Source of the DNA: Salarias fasciatus
Taxonomy: Eukaryota > Chordata > Actinopteri > Blenniiformes > Blenniidae
DNA length: 64,000 bases
Direction of reading: 5' to 3'
NCBI RefSeq assembly: GCF_902148845.1
Contig: NC_043760.1
Span: 19,318,295-19,382,294 of the forward strand
Shown here: piece by piece, positions 61,301 to 64,000 of the stretch
Layout: each line of letters opens with the position of its first letter
How positions within the stretch are numbered: position 1 is the stretch's first letter
Notes under the pieces: generated by a model
Database searches by the model: none
Seen by the model: the letters and a program-made list of their open reading frames with translations, nothing else
Told to the model about the DNA's origin: nothing
Position numbers and translations under genes: made by a program

Positions 61301-64000
61301 CTGTTTTCTAATTACTTGGCTTTTATTTTTCCTGTAGCGTCTCCCTCTTTTTGGTAAATCTTGGAGAAAATATTGAGAGGAGTCATCTGTGGCCTGAGGT
61401 AAAGGACTATTTCCATATGGCTTACTGGATTTTGAACTACAGGCCTGAAGTCACAACTGAGCCAGCAAACTGTAAGCTCAGTCTCTTCTCTTCTCCCAAA
61501 CTATTTAAAATTAATGAGGTTATGCACATTCTTTACAGACATTTGCTACTAATATGAGTCTAAATAAACTCTATGCCCCCACTGATGAAGCCTATTGCTT
61601 TTGATTTTATAATAAGAACTAATTGCTTTGAACGTGCTTTGTGTGAACAGTTTCTGCTTCATCTTTCAGGCTCTGCCAGTGCCAATCTCACCATTCACTG
61701 CGATACCGGTTTCAGATGGCCAGTCTTTGTTCAAGCAGTGACTCAGGCACTAATGGCACAGAGCCCAGGTGTCCTGGTGAAGTAAGTGCCACCGCTTGCG
61801 AATTGTGATTTTTGAATAAGGCTGTTAGGCATTCACTTTACAGTGAAGTGGAGATTCGTTTTATCTTTTGTTGACTCTCAGTTCTTAATCCCATGTTAAA
61901 TCAGTGGAACAATCATTCAGAAAAGAACAATGTTTTTATTTACATTCTTGGCAAGTGTTACATAACATTATGACTCACACCTTCTTCTTTTGTCCTGTAT
62001 GAATAAGGTTCAAATATGATGAATGGTGAAATTGTGTCTGCTATTTTTCATCCCATTGAGTGGAAAAAAGCACAATATGAAAAACCTTTGGTGCTAATTC
62101 TCATTATTGCTTTTGTGCCTGTTAACCCCCATGTTGGCATAAAAAAGAGACTATATCCAAAAATGGTTGAATTTGAAATGACGCAAAGAACTTAATGATT
62201 TTGGTAAAGAAGCAAGGTGTTGCTCTACCTCTAGCTCATTTTTTTATGTCAAGTAATCAGAAGAAGAGCAAATAGCATTATTTGTTGTTGGTCACGTTGT
62301 TTTCTTTGTTATACCTGTTATTCTGGTTGCAGTTTTTAAACAGCGTTTCCCCATTCCTCTCTTGTCTTCACAGCAGCCTCAAAGGAGCTGTGAATCTGCT
62401 GCAGCACGTGTATGGCAACACCTATAAGGGATTGGCATCCTTGTTTCTTAAACAGGAAATCGAAGGCGGAGATGCCCTCTCCGCGTATCTGATTAACTTG
62501 ATCAATGAGCTGAATGAGTTTGTCCAGAAGATCTCCACTCTCTCGGATGAAAACATCAATGATCCCAGCGTGATGGGTCCACTCGTCAGTAACCTGTTCG
62601 AGTCCACAGGCCTGGGTCCACTTCTACCTGTGATCCTCAGCGACGATCCAGTAAATGTCAGCACAGTTCTTCATGTCGCCTCGCAGCTTGGCAGACACAA
62701 CCAGCACATTTTTACCTTCAATGAGTCAGATCCAACAATGCCTGATCTGCAATCACTGATAGTAGAGTTCCTCTCAGTGGGGGGTAACCTCACAATCCCT
62801 CTCTCTCACATCATGGGAAACTCTCTGCTGACCTATGTTGGAGACATACATCCTGATAAACTTGCCCATGTCAAAGCGGCGCTTCAGCCTTTTACCAACC
62901 AGACGTCAGCAGGTCTCGTGGAAACCATCCTCAGTGCCACAGAGTTGCTGAACACATTGGTTTCTCCCAATACCAATGTAGCTGACGCCATTCTTCTCTA
63001 CCTTCAGGAAATTCAAAAATTTATAATTTCTCTGTTCAGAATGCAAAAGATCGATCAACTTCTGTCACCAAATGGGCAGCTCAGCATGGCTCAAGTCACA
63101 GATCTCAGCCTGTCAGTCATGGACTTCCTCCACCTCTTCACCCCTGAGGGCATACACAACCTCACTCAGATGGGACCAGATGCTGCACAGGACACTGTCA
63201 TCATGAAGTTTGTTGCAGTCTTGCCACCAGAGGTCCAAGAAAATGCTACTTACTTTCTTCAGAATTTGAAAAAATTGCAGCATCAAGCTGCAAATTGTCC
63301 ATCAGGCCAAAACTGCTTGGTTGGAATTTCAGAAATCTTCACCTTCCTGGATCAGGTGTTAGATATGATCATCTCAGGGAATGGGAATGACAGCATTGAA
63401 GTGGCTAAACTCAGTTTGGTGATGACTAGTGAAGAAGATCAGGAGATAGCGTCCACTGTTTTGTCATTCCTCTTGCCGCCAAACGCCGTTCCTTCGGTTG
63501 TGTCATTCAAAGAAGTTGTGAATTTCATCAGATTGGCCATAGCTGCACCAAATATTACTGTGACGAGTCTCCAGAATGCCCTGATTCAGTCAGGTCTGAC
63601 TTTCCAGGAACTACAAATGTTTGCTGAGCTAGCTGGAGGTACCGACATAGGAGAGCTGTTGGTAACCATGTTGGAACTTGTCAACGTCCAGCAGTGTTTC
63701 CAGCCCCAGGATGACCCGATGGTGACGGTTCATTGCGTGACAGAACTGGTGAACAGGCTCAGTGGGTTTTTGATGCAAGTGCCCTCGCTCCATGATAACA
63801 GGGCCGTCCTTTCCTTAATCCCACAAATTGTCAACAGGACGATCAGTGACACCATCCAAGCTAACTTCAGTTCGAGCCCAGACAGGATTCTCGTGCAGGC
63901 CCTGAACAGCACCCTGTCCAACATCAAGACCGTCCTGCATCAGAACCAGCTCAACTCTCCCGAGATCATGAGAGAAATCAGGGTGGTGGAGGGCCTCATA
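50986..64000 (+). CDS. abca12: ABCA12-like ATP-binding cassette transporter, N-terminal part (3'-partial)
   Basis: Large ABC-A lipid transporter; in mammals ABCA12 loads glucosylceramide into lamellar granules for the skin barrier. Eighteen coding exons: 50986-51051, 51181-51274, 54182-54320, 55613-55734, 55971-56038, 56521-56691, 56839-57032, 57409-57527, 57669-57769, 58315-58461, 59595-59761, 59933-60066, 60407-60537, 60793-60957, 61036-61244, 61338-61471, 61670-61781 and 62374 to beyond 64000. All phases agree, giving 1300 residues with no stop. The N-terminus MAFFGQLRLLLWKNALGIIR and first membrane helix (SLTLIIWPLIIFIIVAV), then CYVGPRNLPSAGFFPFLQTL, fit ABCA12 better than ABCA13. The rest is a glycosylation-site-rich ectodomain; no second membrane helix or ATPase domain is reached. 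Human ABCA12 meets its next membrane segment near residue 1065, so this ectodomain is longer. A furin-like RTRR lies at residues 447-450. Location near 2q35-type genes supports abca12; a fish ABCA13-like paralogue is the main alternative. Confidence 0.88.
52610..54140. mobile_element. Probable hAT-type element in ABCA12-like intron
   Basis: The left part reads GGCAGAGTTGGGAGGGTTAC followed by repeated TTACTTT/GTAATC-type motifs (TGTAATCAGTAACTTACTCT, AGATTACTTTTAGTTACTTT), a pattern typical of a common teleost hAT family. GTGTAATGTAACTAATG near 54118-54134 may be the worn right end. No transposase was recognised. The borders, especially the right one, are uncertain. Confidence 0.5.
54571..54598. 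repeat. (GGGA)n microsatellite
   Basis: Short GGGA tetranucleotide run in the intron between the third and fourth coding exons of the ABCA12-like gene. Confidence 0.9.
58281..58309. repeat. Poly-T tract abutting a splice acceptor
   Basis: A run of about 29 T residues ends directly at the AATAG acceptor of the exon at 58315-58461. It acts as an extreme polypyrimidine tract; its length is likely to vary between individuals. Confidence 0.9.

Overview
The window is vertebrate nuclear DNA, almost certainly from a ray-finned (teleost) fish. Genes are split into many short exons with GT-AG introns. The intergenic DNA is rich in CA/TG, CT, GA and GAA microsatellites. The interspersed repeats are of types common in teleosts: tRNA-derived SINEs, an L2-like LINE tail, hAT-like elements and small inverted-repeat elements. 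No bacterial or viral gene, CRISPR array or operon is present.

Layout from left to right. (1) 120-8983 (+): ptprn (IA-2), the neuroendocrine secretory-granule pseudophosphatase, missing its 5' end; it carries a mir-153 hairpin in an intron (7335-7418). (2) 14558-18347 (-): dnajb2, a J-domain co-chaperone with ubiquitin-interacting motifs and a C-terminal CaaX box; its untranslated first exon and CpG-rich promoter lie near 20262-20620. (3) 22029-24870 (-) and 26433-28785 (-): two tandem alpha-tubulin genes. (4) 34171-39175 (+): a third alpha-tubulin gene, divergently oriented, with an unusual N-terminal loop that lacks Lys40. (5) 40263-44297 (+): pofut2, the ER O-fucosyltransferase for thrombospondin repeats. 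(6) 50986-64000 and beyond (+): the 5' part of an ABCA12-type lipid transporter with a very long first ectodomain, cut by the window edge inside an exon of more than 1.6 kb.

Read on the opposite strand, the order and orientation alpha-tubulin(-), alpha-tubulin(+), dnajb2(+), ptprn(-) match human 2q35 (TUBA4A, TUBA4B, DNAJB2, PTPRN) as I recall it. ABCA12 also maps to 2q35. Human POFUT2 lies elsewhere (21q22.3), so its neighbourhood has changed in one lineage. The genes do not form one pathway; this is a conserved gene neighbourhood.

I found no convincing wholly new biological system. The items most worth a second look are: the intronic mir-153; the third tubulin's K40-less loop; a near-identical exon 4 tract shared by tubulin genes on opposite strands (probable gene conversion); a furin-like RTRR site and giant exon in the ABCA12-type ectodomain; a pair of near-identical mobile elements that sit between dinucleotide repeats and carry a telomere-like tract; and a 421-bp TTAA-ended element with a perfect internal hairpin in a tubulin intron. 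All exon borders were read by eye from splice signals and reading phase.
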